33,441 bases of DNA, from contig JAQUDN010000013.1 in NCBI GenBank assembly GCA_028685665.1, forward strand, positions 1-33,441, given 5' to 3'. A model generated the notes under the pieces. It saw only the letters and a list, made by a program, of their open reading frames with translations, ran no database searches and was not told the origin of the DNA. Made by a program: the position numbers and the translations under genes. The stretch is from Burkholderiaceae bacterium (GTDB lineage: Bacteria > Pseudomonadota > Gammaproteobacteria > Burkholderiales > Burkholderiaceae_C). This document shows, one piece after another, positions 16,300 through 25,926 of the stretch. Position 1 is the stretch's first letter; each line of letters begins with the position of its first letter.

Positions 16300-16655
16300 T
16301 TCTGTGCTCCTAAACTGGATTCAATGGCTTTCAGGCGTGACTTGACCAACTCCATGTCAGGTTTGGGTGTGGCAATGCCCTGCGTGGATTTTTTCTGGAA
16401 GCAATGAACGACGTACACCGCCTCGGCATAGCGGACGGTGTAAACCGCACGGTAGGCATCCCCTTGGCAGTCTTCCACGATCTCTAGAACCCCTGCGCCC
16501 CCAAAGCCTTTGAGGGGTTTGGCATCGGGATGTTTTTGTCCCGCTTGGGCCAGATGCAGGGCATAGCCGAAAACATCTTGCACCTCCTCTGGCATGGCCA
16601 TGAGGTCCTTGCGGCTGGAAGCGACCCAGCGCAGTGGTTTGAGAGGCGTTGACAT
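16296..16655 (-). CDS. RelE/HigB-like toxin (phage Gp49-like family)
   Basis: LRWVASSRKDLMAMPEEVQDVFGYALHLAQAGQKHPDAKPLKGFGGAGVLEIVEDCQGDAYRAVYTVRYAEAVYVVHCFQKKS; start set to ATG 16655. Confidence 0.88.
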   Translation of the reverse strand: MSTPLKPLRWVASSRKDLMAMPEEVQDVFGYALHLAQAGQKHPDAKPLKGFGGAGVLEIVEDCQGDAYRAVYTVRYAEAVYVVHCFQKKSTQGIATPKPDMELVKSRLKAIESSLGAQK

Positions 16656-16733
16656 GTGTGAATTATGCCCAAGTGGATATAAAACTGCCCCGATTCGTGG
16701 GGGCGTCAAGCCGCTGGCAGCGCTTTGCCCCAA

Positions 16734-18026
16734 TCACTCCCACCGGTGGGGCAAGCGGAGCAGGCCCGGGGTGCTGCGCGGGTCCACATGCCTAAAGTTG
16801 GCGCAGTGCAGCCACTGGTCATACACCACCAGCCCTTGCCGATCAAACAGGTAGGCGCTGACGACGTACTCGCCCGAATGCAGCGGCAGATCGGTGAAGC
16901 GCAGGCGGGCTCGCCACAGGCCGGCGCCCAGGGGGGTGGGGGCAACGCCATCCTGCAAGGTGCCTGCGGTGGTGATGCCCGGGCCATGGGCCTGTTCCAG
17001 CATGATCCCCACATGGGGGCATTCCTCGCCCAGGCCTTGGGCGGTGACGGTGATCACCAGGTCTTTGGCACCCAGCAGAGGAGCTTGTTCCGGCGCGCCC
17101 GCCTCCAGGTCGGCCAGTTCCACGGACACAATGCCTGCGAGGGTGCTGGCCGGCAAGGGCGGTGCAGCGGGGGGCTCTGCGGCCTCTGCCAAAGTGCCTG
17201 CGCCTGTCTCGTCGGTGCGGGGCTCGGCGTTCGCAGGGGAGGGGGCCGCGGCCAGGGCGGTGTGTTTGTCTGCCAGGTCTTGTGCGCGCACATGGGCTTC
17301 GTAAGACGCCAGCACGCTCTCGGTCTCGCCAAAGGCCCGTTGCTGGCCTTGGTCGAGCCACAGCACCACATCGCACAGCTGGCGCACATGGTAGAGGCTG
17401 TGGGAGCAAAACAGGATCGTGCAGCCGTTGCGCCGAAAGGCGTCAATGCGTTCGACGCATTTCTTCTGAAAATGCTGGTCGCCCACCGCCAGGGCTTCAT
17501 CAATGATCAGCAGATCGGGCTCAATGGCCGTGACCAGCGCGAAGGCCAGGCGCACCGCCATCCCGGAAGAATAGGTCTTGACCGGCCGGTCCAGCGCATC
17601 GCCCAGTTCGGAGAACGCAATGATCTCCGGTTCGAGTTGCGCCATCTGCTCGGCCGAAATCCCGATCAGGCTCCCGCCGAAGTAGAGGTTCTGCCGCCCC
17701 GTGAAATCCGGATGGAATCCCGCACCCAATTCCAGAATGGCCGTCACCCGGCCCGAGCGTTGCACGCTGCCCGTCGAGGGCTGCATGGTGCCGGCCAGCA
17801 ACTTGAGCAGCGAGCTTTTTCCGGCGCCGTTGTTGCCCACCACGCCCAGGCAGGCGCCGCGCGGCAGGCTGAATGACACATCGCGCAAGGCCCAGTGGCT
17901 GCGGTGGGTGGGGCGGCCCGTCAGCAGCGCTTTCAGGCGCTGGCGTGGCGAGGCGTAGAGCTTGTATTCCTTGCCCAGGTGCGACACGGTCACCGTGGGG
18001 CTTGGGGTAGGGGCCAGAGCGGTCAT
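16734..18026 (-). CDS. Polysaccharide ABC exporter ATP-binding protein (Wzt-like, with C-terminal carbohydrate-binding-type domain)
   Basis: Walker A GNNGAGKSS, signature YSSGMAVRLAFAL, Walker B DLLIIDEALAVGD; C-terminal extension typical of Wzt. Start set to ATG 18026. Confidence 0.92.
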   Translation of the reverse strand: MTALAPTPSPTVTVSHLGKEYKLYASPRQRLKALLTGRPTHRSHWALRDVSFSLPRGACLGVVGNNGAGKSSLLKLLAGTMQPSTGSVQRSGRVTAILELGAGFHPDFTGRQNLYFGGSLIGISAEQMAQLEPEIIAFSELGDALDRPVKTYSSGMAVRLAFALVTAIEPDLLIIDEALAVGDQHFQKKCVERIDAFRRNGCTILFCSHSLYHVRQLCDVVLWLDQGQQRAFGETESVLASYEAHVRAQDLADKHTALAAAPSPANAEPRTDETGAGTLAEAAEPPAAPPLPASTLAGIVSVELADLEAGAPEQAPLLGAKDLVITVTAQGLGEECPHVGIMLEQAHGPGITTAGTLQDGVAPTPLGAGLWRARLRFTDLPLHSGEYVVSAYLFDRQGLVVYDQWLHCANFRHVDPRSTPGLLRLPHRWE

Positions 18027-18817
18027 AGCCAATCTACCAGTTGATCGCGGCTGCGGCGCAGCAAGACATCCAGTAGCACCGCGCCCGTTGCCAGCCAGGC
18101 CAGCGCACCCACCCAGACGGGCCAGGCCGGCCAGGCGCCCTGCAGCAGCAGGGCCTGGTAGCCGCTGACCCAGGCCGTCATGGGGTTGAGCCACAGCACC
18201 CAGCGCCAGGCGGCGGGGAACATCTCCATGGGAAACAGCACGGGCGAGGCAAAAATGCCCAAAGCCAGGGCAAAGCTGACCAGTTGAACCGTGTCGCGCA
18301 GTGCCGCCGCCAGCACCGCCAGGGCGGTGCCCCACAGCATGCACAGCAGCCACTGCAGCAGCAGCAGGACGGGCAAGGCGACCAGGGCCCCGGAAAAGTG
18401 GTGCTGAGGCGCATAGGCCAGAATCAGCAGCAGCATCAGGGGCGCAAACACCAGGCCGCTGGCCAGCACCGCCCGCACGGGAAACAGCAGGGGCGGCAAC
18501 GCGTTCTTTTGCAGCACCCCACCGGCCTCCACCAGGCTGCCCATGCCCCGGGTGAGGGCGTCGGCAAAGGCCATCCAGGGGAGCATGCCCACGATCAAAT
18601 AGGCGCCCACGGCCTTGGTGGGCGCGCCTTCACCCAGGCGCATGGCAAACACCACATCGAACACCAGGTAGTAGGCGGCCATGGTGAGCAGGGGCTGCAC
18701 ATAGGCCCAGGCCACGCCCATGGCGGTGCCCGCATAGCGGGCCGAAATATCGCGGCGGGTGAGCACCCAACACAGGGCGCGAGAACGCCAGAGGGTTTGG
18801 ACTTCGTGCCAGAGCAT
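18023..18817 (-). CDS. Polysaccharide ABC exporter permease (Wzm-like)
   Basis: TRRDISARYAGTAMGVAWAYVQPLLTM N-terminal signature, multiple TM segments; 4-nt overlap with the ATPase gene. Confidence 0.92.
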   Translation of the reverse strand: MLWHEVQTLWRSRALCWVLTRRDISARYAGTAMGVAWAYVQPLLTMAAYYLVFDVVFAMRLGEGAPTKAVGAYLIVGMLPWMAFADALTRGMGSLVEAGGVLQKNALPPLLFPVRAVLASGLVFAPLMLLLILAYAPQHHFSGALVALPVLLLLQWLLCMLWGTALAVLAAALRDTVQLVSFALALGIFASPVLFPMEMFPAAWRWVLWLNPMTAWVSGYQALLLQGAWPAWPVWVGALAWLATGAVLLDVLLRRSRDQLVDWL

Positions 18818-18930
18818 GGGGCGGGCGGGGCGTGAACCACAAAGAAAAAAACCCGCCATCCCCACAAGACAGGGCGACGGGGCGGCGGTGGGGTGCCCAA
18901 GGCAATCCCCGCCCGCCATGGCGCGCGGGT

Positions 18931-19878
18931 TTACTGCGCGGGCTTGTTGCCAGCCGCTTTGGACTGTTCTGCGATGAAGGCTTGGAGGGCTGTGTCATTG
19001 CCCTTGGCCAGGCCTTGCAGGCGGTCGATTTCCTTCATGCGCACATTCTGCTGGGCCTTGCCACTGGCTTCGGCACGCAGCTGGTCTCGCACTTCTTCAA
19101 ACGGCTTCACGCCGGCAGGCTTGCGTTCTTCGAGGCGAATGATGTGCAAGCCAAAATCGCTTTGCACAATACCGCTGAGTTGTCCGGGCTGCTGCAGGGT
19201 GTCGATGGCCTCGTCAAAAGCCTTGACCATGCGGCCCTTGGCAAAAAAGCCCAGGTCTCCACCCTTGGCGGCGCTGCCGGGGTCGGCGGACTCTTTCTTC
19301 GCCAGTTCTTCAAAGTTGGCACCGGCTTTCAGGTCGGCCAGGATTTTTTCGGCCTTGGCGCGGGCTTCGGCATCGCTGCCGCGCACCAGAATGTGGCGAG
19401 CGCGGGTCTGGGCGGGTTGTTCAAAGCGCTGGACCTCGGCCTTGTAGATGGTTTGGGCCAGTTTGTCGGTGGCTGGGTCATCGGCCTGCAGAGCGCTTTT
19501 GGCAATGTCCACCACGCGGGCTTCGGCCAGGATGGCTTCTTGCTGGGTTTTGAGCAAGGCCACCACGTCGGCGCGCTTGTCCATGCCTTTTTGGACAGCC
19601 TCTGCGGCCAGTGCGCGGCGCAGGTAGAGGTTGCTGATCAGCTGGCGCAGCATATCGGGCTGGCCCAGCACGCGGGTGCGCACATCGGCGGGCATGCGGT
19701 CGAGCTCGGCTTGCACATCGCTGCGCAGCACCTTGACGCCGGCGCCTTCCAGCAGCGCTTCGTTCTTGGTTTGGCTCAGGGCCGGGGTACAGGCCAGTGC
19801 GGTGGCCAGGGCCAGGCTGGCGGTCAAGGGCGACAAGGCGACACGGGCGAAGCGAAAGGAGGTGTGCGTGTTCAACAT
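18931..19878 (-). CDS. Periplasmic PpiC/SurA-like peptidyl-prolyl isomerase
   Basis: Signal peptide; parvulin domain ARHILVRGSDAEARAKAEKILADLKAGANFEELAKKESADPGSAAKGGDLGFFAKGRMVKAFDEAI. Confidence 0.93.
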   Translation of the reverse strand: MLNTHTSFRFARVALSPLTASLALATALACTPALSQTKNEALLEGAGVKVLRSDVQAELDRMPADVRTRVLGQPDMLRQLISNLYLRRALAAEAVQKGMDKRADVVALLKTQQEAILAEARVVDIAKSALQADDPATDKLAQTIYKAEVQRFEQPAQTRARHILVRGSDAEARAKAEKILADLKAGANFEELAKKESADPGSAAKGGDLGFFAKGRMVKAFDEAIDTLQQPGQLSGIVQSDFGLHIIRLEERKPAGVKPFEEVRDQLRAEASGKAQQNVRMKEIDRLQGLAKGNDTALQAFIAEQSKAAGNKPAQ

Positions 19879-19943
19879 GCGGTCAAGATCAAAGAAAAAA
19901 GTCGAGAAAAAAGGGCCTGGGCCCTCAATCTAAGCAACAAATA

Positions 19944-19973
19944 AAAAAGGCGGGGATTGCTCCCCGCCTTTTT
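19944..19973 (-). terminator. Intrinsic terminator after the surface-protein gene (symmetrical, potentially bidirectional)
   Basis: AAAAAGGCGGGGA-TTGC-TCCCCGCCTTTTT, perfect 13-bp stem. Confidence 0.9.
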
Positions 19974-19996
19974 ATATTACAGAGCTAATCCGAAGA

Positions 19997-21682
19997 TTAG
20001 TTGTAACGGTGAGCCCAGGCACCGCCCAGGTTAGCACCGCGGGTCTTGGCAGCAGCGAAGCCGATGACTGGCAGACCGTTGTTCACACCAGGGCGAACTG
20101 CATTGGCCAGACCAGGCGTGGTGATACGGAACCAGCCGTCAGCGTACGATGTGTTGATCGTTTGTTGGGCCAGCGAAGCACTCAGAACAGCGGATGTTGC
20201 GTTGTTGAAGGACAGCACAGACACTTCACCGCACAGGTTCACAGCAGAGCCAGGAGAAACCACGAAGGTTGTCTTGGTGTTTTCTTCGCGGTCAAAACCA
20301 CGCAGGCTGTTTGTAGACACACAGATACGGTTGCGATCTTCCGACAGGAAGACGTTGCCGTTTGCGCCAGCGCGATAGTTCGCAGCGGAGTTAATCTCTG
20401 GAGTAGTAGCTGTAGCAGCCACGAAGAAATCGGTGGTCATTGCATCGTTCGAAATGATCGAAACGTTGGTGCGAGTGAAGCCAGCGACCAAGTTGGTAGC
20501 ACCTGCGTTGTAGTCCATTGCAACTGCATAACGACGTGTGGGCATGGAGAACACCCAGTCAGTTGCGAAGTTGACAGCACTGTTAGTCAGGAATTCGTTG
20601 GTTACAGCTTGCACGCTCAAAGTGCTTGCCAGCAGTTTGGCTTGCTCAGCTGGTGCAGAAGAACCAGCAGGAATACCAACGCGGTTCAGCGCATAAGGTG
20701 TAGACAGGTCTGGGAAGTCATAGCTTGCAGCACGGACAACACCACCAGCCAACAGCGGATCAGCAGTCAACTGGATTGCTTGTTGCTGAGCCAGATCGGC
20801 ACTAGTTTGGGGGGACCAAACCAAGTTGGCTTGTGCGTTACGGGTAACACCACCAGTAGCGTTAATGGCCAAGGCTTCAATGGCAACTGCTTCACCGGAG
20901 ACGGATGCGCTGTCAGCCAGATTGACGATGGTCCAGTTAGCGAACAAACCGCCGGTAGGCCAGCTATAACCGCGAACCAGAGGGTCGTTTGCCGAACCAG
21001 CCACGTTCGACAGAGCGTTTTCTTGACGATCCATCTGAGCAGACGAGCAAGGAGCAACACCGTTCACGTGCTTGATGGCGTTGTACAAAGAACCCGTAGT
21101 CAGGTTGACAGGAATGTCAGCCATGTTCAGGATTTCGATGTAGCCTTCACGGGTTTCGTTCTTGGCATTAGCGCCTTGACGAACGCGAAGTGTCTTGAAC
21201 TTGCCACCGTCAGCTTTGATGTCTGCAGCGCTTGGCAGTGTGCAGCTCTTGTCATCGGTCACCAGACGCGAAACGCCATCTGCATCGACGGCCACGTTAG
21301 CTGTCCACATGTCACCAGGCGACAGGTAGATGGTGATGTCGAACAAGTCGTCGGAGTTCGAAGCACCGCGATAGCGCAGCTTCACTGCCTTACCGTTGTT
21401 CAGGTCGGTGTTGACGATGTTCAGCAGGGATGCGTTGCTGGATTGGGTCGTGAAGTAAGGCACGAACAGGATGTGACCTGTGCCATCAGTGTTGATTTGC
21501 AGGTCATTTGCTTGGCGAGCAACAGCAGCGGCTGGCAGGCTACCAAATGCAGCGTTGCTGTAAGCCAGACGGCCGCCAACAGCAGTGATGTCAACAGTGT
21601 TTGCCACAACTTGTGCGTTAGCACCGCCAGCGATGCCACCAACCATGGCAGCAATGCTCAATGCAAGAAGATTTTTCTTCAT
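19997..21682 (-). CDS. Secreted/cell-surface protein of unknown function (S-layer-like or major surface protein candidate)
   Basis: Signal peptide MKKNLLALSIAAMVGGIAGGANAQ; long Thr/Ala/Asn-rich protein ending in AHRYN; visibly lower GC and distinct codon usage from neighbours. Start set to ATG 21682. Confidence 0.85.
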   Translation of the reverse strand: MKKNLLALSIAAMVGGIAGGANAQVVANTVDITAVGGRLAYSNAAFGSLPAAAVARQANDLQINTDGTGHILFVPYFTTQSSNASLLNIVNTDLNNGKAVKLRYRGASNSDDLFDITIYLSPGDMWTANVAVDADGVSRLVTDDKSCTLPSAADIKADGGKFKTLRVRQGANAKNETREGYIEILNMADIPVNLTTGSLYNAIKHVNGVAPCSSAQMDRQENALSNVAGSANDPLVRGYSWPTGGLFANWTIVNLADSASVSGEAVAIEALAINATGGVTRNAQANLVWSPQTSADLAQQQAIQLTADPLLAGGVVRAASYDFPDLSTPYALNRVGIPAGSSAPAEQAKLLASTLSVQAVTNEFLTNSAVNFATDWVFSMPTRRYAVAMDYNAGATNLVAGFTRTNVSIISNDAMTTDFFVAATATTPEINSAANYRAGANGNVFLSEDRNRICVSTNSLRGFDREENTKTTFVVSPGSAVNLCGEVSVLSFNNATSAVLSASLAQQTINTSYADGWFRITTPGLANAVRPGVNNGLPVIGFAAAKTRGANLGGAWAHRYN

Positions 21683-21970
21683 GTAGGAACTCCAGTTAAA
21701 AATTGAAAGCGCAACTACCAAGATTGATTACGCTCTTTGATGGTAGCACAGGCCTACGGGCCCACCGTGCCCGCGCCCCCCAATGGTAAAAGAGTGTTTT
21801 GAAAAAACAACAATGACCGTTGGGCGACGCAACAGGCTCATACAAATAAGCCAGTTAAAGCGGCGGTTGGCTCGGGTGGAGGGCAGTTTAGCCCAAGGCC
21901 CCAAGCTGGTAAACGGATACCCGGGCTCAAGGGGGGTTGTGGGTGAAGACTGTGGTTTTTTCACACGTCT

Positions 21971-24900
21971 TTAACGCCGGTGCCCGAGCAGCCAGTTCTT
22001 GACCTGCCGCTGCCAGTGGGCCGGAATGGACCGCGCCACGGTGCGCAGGCCGGGCGCGCTGCGCAGGCGCACCAGCAGGCTGACCAGTCCCTGGCGCCGG
22101 GAGGCCGAGGGCTGTGGAGCCGGTATCCAGGCGGCCAACTCCAGTGCGCGAGGGGCGTTGGCGGTGGGCAGCGCGTGCAGTCCGTGTGCGTAGTCTTGTG
22201 CGTAGTTCCAGGGACCGATGCGTGCATCTTCCGGCGTGCCGGGCGCTGTTTGGGGGGGCGTGGGTGCCGAGGCAAGGGGGTCTGTGACCGCAAAATGCTG
22301 CGCACGCAGGGCGGTGAACCACTCGACCCATTGGGCGGCAGGCGTGTTCCAGGCGTGCACCCAGCTCCAGGGGCGCCCGGCCAGCCGTTCGGCAAAAGCG
22401 CCCAGGTCGGGGGCCACGATGGGCAGTCCTGCCTGCAGACAGGCGCTCAGGGTGTAACTGTAGGTTTCGGGCCATTGGGCTGGAAACCACACCACATCGG
22501 GCTGCAGCCATTCGAGCAAGCTGGGCAGGTCTTCGTCTTTGTATTGGCCGTGCACGGTCAGGCGCGCGCGCGGCGGGCCTTGGAGGTGGCGGTAGCCGTA
22601 GCCGATCAGGTGAAACTCCAGCGGGACCTTGCGGCGTGCGGCTTCTTGGGCCGCGTCTTCCAGCAGGTCCGCACCCTTGATGGTGCTGAGGGCTCCGATC
22701 ACAGCGATCTTGAGGGGCGCTCCCTGCGCCAGGGGGCGGGGTGTGGGCGTGGGCAGCGCGGCGGGGTCCGGCAGGTCGGTGTGCGGCGCCAGGCGGATGT
22801 CGGCTTGGGGTGCAAAGCGGGCCATGCGGCGGGCGGCATCCCGGCTGGGGACCAGCACATGGCGGGCACCCTGGACGAAGGGTTCGTGGTTGCTGCGCCA
22901 GGTTTCGATGGTCACGCCGCCCGGGGCGGGCGATTTGCGCAGGCATTGGCGGCATTGGTCCAGGCCTTTTTCTCCGCAATAGGCCTGGGTGTGGTCGGTC
23001 AGGGAGATTTGGGGGCAGTAACTGTAGTAGTCGTGTGCGGTGAAGTCGTAGGTCACGCCCAGGCGCGCGGGCAGTTGGCGCACGGCTTCGCTGTGGCCCA
23101 GCAAGTGGTGGTAATGGATATGCTGCACGCCCAAGGTGCGCAGCAGTTGGACCAGGCGTTCTTCCTGTGCCGGCAGTTCAAAGCGCAGTTGCAGGGCTTC
23201 TTGTGCGCCGGGCAGGCCCAGGTGCACGGCCCCGTCGCCTGCGGGGGTCAGTTGCAGAAATCGGGCATGGTCTTTCAGGTGCGAGGCCAGTTCATGGGCA
23301 TGGCGCACGGTGCCGCCCGCGCGGTCATGCAGCACGGCCAGCACGACCGGCAGATGGGCTGCTTGCACGCGGGCCAGGTCCAGTGCCATGCGCCAGGGTT
23401 TGGCGGGGTCGGCTTGGACGAACTGGTGGACTGCGGTTTCGTACGACGGGTGCAGTCGGCGCAGGGTTTCCATGGCGGCGAGTTCGCGCGGGCTTTTGCT
23501 GTCGCCAAAGCTGACGCCGCCGGTGTGCAGCACGAAGGTGTCGAGCGCGTGCAGATTGCGCCACCCTGCGTTGGCGGCGCGCTGGCAGAAGTCGTTTTCT
23601 TCGCCATAGCCTTTGCCGAAGTGCTCGGTGTCAAACAGGCCGACATCGGCCAGGCAGTCGCGGCGGATGTACATGCAAAAGCCTACCCCGGTGGGCACAT
23701 CGACGACAGCCCCCGGGTTGGTGCGTGCACACAGGGCGTCGAGCTGCGCAGTGTCCATGCCCAGGGGCAGGTCGTTGTCCTGGCAAAAGCGCGGGTAGCT
23801 GCAAATGGTGGCGTTGTTCGAGAAGGGGGTGACCGAGGCCACGCGCCGGTCGCTGTAGGCGGCCCGCTGGATGCGGTCGAGCCAGTCGTTGGCGACTTCG
23901 GTGTCGCTGTTCAGGAGGAGTACGTCGTGGCGATCGCTCAGGGCCATGCCGCGGTTGACGGTGCCCACAAAGCCGAGGTTGGTCTCGTTTTCCAGCAAGG
24001 TGATGCGCGGGTCTTCATCCGCCTTCGCGCGCAGCCAGGCGGTGACTTCCGGTTCCGGGCTGGCGTCGTTGATGACGACCAGGCGCCAGGGGGTCTTGCA
24101 GGGGCTGGCCAGTACCGATTCGATGCACTGCCGGGTGTCTCCGAGGCCCCGGTACACAGGGACGATGATGTCCACGGGCTCTGGGGATGCGGGCATGGCG
24201 TGCCGCAGGGGCGTGTGGGGGGATGCAGCCCCTTGCCGCGTGCGGCCCAGCTGCCGGTCGATCCACATCTTGGTGTGCACCAGGGGGCGTGTGGCGCGGA
24301 ACACGGTCGAGTTTTCAATGCCTTGCAGGTGATCGATCAAATTCTGGCGTTCGCGCTGGGCCGTACTGAGTTGGCTGTGCAGCAGCTGTTGTTGTTGCTG
24401 CAACTGGCTGTTGTGCGTCGCTGTTTTTTCCTGGGCCTGTTGTGAACGCTCTATTAAGAGATGGGCTTGCTCCAGCTGGACCTTGGCTTGCTGCAGCTGG
24501 GCTTGTCCCCGGACCTGGATCTGGTTCCGTTCCAGGCAGCTTTGTTCTAACTCGAAGTCTTTCTGTTGGAGTGCTTGAGCCAAGTTTTGGGCCTTCTCGT
24601 ACAGTGGGCCGACCGTCTGCTCAAGAGCGAGGTAGTCGGCCGACATGGGCCAGCCCACCATGATGTCCAGCTGGGCGCCTGGGGTTTGCATGCTCTGGCG
24701 GAGCACGTCGGGGGGAATGGGCAATTCGAACCAGGGATCGTCGCCTGCCAGCAAGAGCAGGGCGCAGTCGGATGCGGTGGGCAGGGGGGGGCGCCACAGA
24801 ATCTGCTGGTGTGCCGTGTTTTCAAGGGCTTGGACGCTGTCGGTGGCGGCGTCCCATTGCCATGGCACCTGGCCTTGGGCGTCGCGCAGGAGCAGGCGGT

Positions 24901-25840
24901 GCAGGTGCAAAAAGCCGGGGCGGTCGGCGGGGTCCAGTCGCAGCCGGGGGGCTTCTGTGCCGAGCAGGCAGGGCAATTCGAAGCGCAGCACTTGGCGGTG
25001 CTGGCCTATGACACCGGCTTGGGACAGTTTGTGGTCTTCGCTGAAGCCTTCGTTCGTGCCGACGTAGAGCTGGGCGGTGAAGAGGGCCTGGGCGGGCTCC
25101 CTCGGTGTGGTGGGAGCGCCTGTTTCCACGGGGGCGTTTCCTGCCGCCTGCCGGGGCCGTGCGCTGCCAATGAACTGGTAGGTCAGGGCGTCTGGAACGG
25201 CCAGGAGGTAGCGTGACACGGCCGGGGGCAGGTGGTCAAAAGCGATCTTGAATTCGGACTCGGGCAGTTCCCGGCGGATGGTGTCGAGCGGCGCGAGGTC
25301 CCAGTCTTGCTCCGCCATGAACCGGGCGAGCGAGCGGCGCGTGAAAAAGCGCAGGTGGGTGCGGTCGAGCAGGCCTTCGTCACGGTAGCGGAATTCCCCG
25401 TGCAGCAGTTCCGCCAGCAGCCCGCAGTAGGCTGCGTTGGGTACCGAGATCAGCAGTTGCCCCCTGGGGGCGAGCAAAGTGCGGCAGGCGGCCAGGATTT
25501 TTTCGGGTTGGCGCAGGTGTTCGAGCACGTCGGCACAGACGATGGCATCGTATCGCTGCCCGGCAAACAAGGCGGGCAGGTCCACTTGTTCCAGATCGGC
25601 GATTTCGACCCTGCGGTAGTGGCACCGGGCATGTTCGGCTTCGGCGGGGCTCCAGGTGACGCCGTCTGCGATGCACTGGCGGGTGTTTTTCAGGAACGCA
25701 CCCAAGGCGCCACTGCCACAGCCCAGGTCGAGCAAGGTGGAGCCGGGATCGATCAGGTGGGCCAATACGGAGAGGGAAGTTCTTTCGTGGGCCTGGATGT
25801 TGCGCAGATACACATGCAGCGCCTCTTTGGATTGCGTCAT
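21971..25840 (-). CDS. Multidomain methyltransferase + coiled coil + GT2 + GT4 glycosyltransferase
   Basis: N-terminal SAM motif LLDLGCGSGALGAFL; coiled coil (Gln-rich); GT2 VDIIVPVYRGLGDTRQCIESVL...LLNSDTEV; C-terminal GT4-type IAVIGALSTIKGADLL...VWFPAQWPETYSYTLSACLQAGLPIVAPDLGAFAERL. Confidence 0.9.
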   Translation of the reverse strand: MTQSKEALHVYLRNIQAHERTSLSVLAHLIDPGSTLLDLGCGSGALGAFLKNTRQCIADGVTWSPAEAEHARCHYRRVEIADLEQVDLPALFAGQRYDAIVCADVLEHLRQPEKILAACRTLLAPRGQLLISVPNAAYCGLLAELLHGEFRYRDEGLLDRTHLRFFTRRSLARFMAEQDWDLAPLDTIRRELPESEFKIAFDHLPPAVSRYLLAVPDALTYQFIGSARPRQAAGNAPVETGAPTTPREPAQALFTAQLYVGTNEGFSEDHKLSQAGVIGQHRQVLRFELPCLLGTEAPRLRLDPADRPGFLHLHRLLLRDAQGQVPWQWDAATDSVQALENTAHQQILWRPPLPTASDCALLLLAGDDPWFELPIPPDVLRQSMQTPGAQLDIMVGWPMSADYLALEQTVGPLYEKAQNLAQALQQKDFELEQSCLERNQIQVRGQAQLQQAKVQLEQAHLLIERSQQAQEKTATHNSQLQQQQQLLHSQLSTAQRERQNLIDHLQGIENSTVFRATRPLVHTKMWIDRQLGRTRQGAASPHTPLRHAMPASPEPVDIIVPVYRGLGDTRQCIESVLASPCKTPWRLVVINDASPEPEVTAWLRAKADEDPRITLLENETNLGFVGTVNRGMALSDRHDVLLLNSDTEVANDWLDRIQRAAYSDRRVASVTPFSNNATICSYPRFCQDNDLPLGMDTAQLDALCARTNPGAVVDVPTGVGFCMYIRRDCLADVGLFDTEHFGKGYGEENDFCQRAANAGWRNLHALDTFVLHTGGVSFGDSKSPRELAAMETLRRLHPSYETAVHQFVQADPAKPWRMALDLARVQAAHLPVVLAVLHDRAGGTVRHAHELASHLKDHARFLQLTPAGDGAVHLGLPGAQEALQLRFELPAQEERLVQLLRTLGVQHIHYHHLLGHSEAVRQLPARLGVTYDFTAHDYYSYCPQISLTDHTQAYCGEKGLDQCRQCLRKSPAPGGVTIETWRSNHEPFVQGARHVLVPSRDAARRMARFAPQADIRLAPHTDLPDPAALPTPTPRPLAQGAPLKIAVIGALSTIKGADLLEDAAQEAARRKVPLEFHLIGYGYRHLQGPPRARLTVHGQYKDEDLPSLLEWLQPDVVWFPAQWPETYSYTLSACLQAGLPIVAPDLGAFAERLAGRPWSWVHAWNTPAAQWVEWFTALRAQHFAVTDPLASAPTPPQTAPGTPEDARIGPWNYAQDYAHGLHALPTANAPRALELAAWIPAPQPSASRRQGLVSLLVRLRSAPGLRTVARSIPAHWQRQVKNWLLGHRR

Positions 25841-25926
25841 TCCGGAATTATGACAACGCTGGCGCGGTCCTCCGTGGACCGTCTGTCAGGGGCACGGGGG
25901 CTCAGGGCTGTAACAATAGTGCTCTC

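Noticed and set aside
20009-21706. 565-aa plus-strand ORF antisense to the surface protein
   Set aside because: Codon-aligned mirror ORF explained by absence of TTA/CTA/TCA codons in the real gene; used only as evidence of codon bias.
21980-24445. 821-aa plus-strand ORF
   Set aside because: Antisense to the methyltransferase-glycosyltransferase fusion; shadow ORF.
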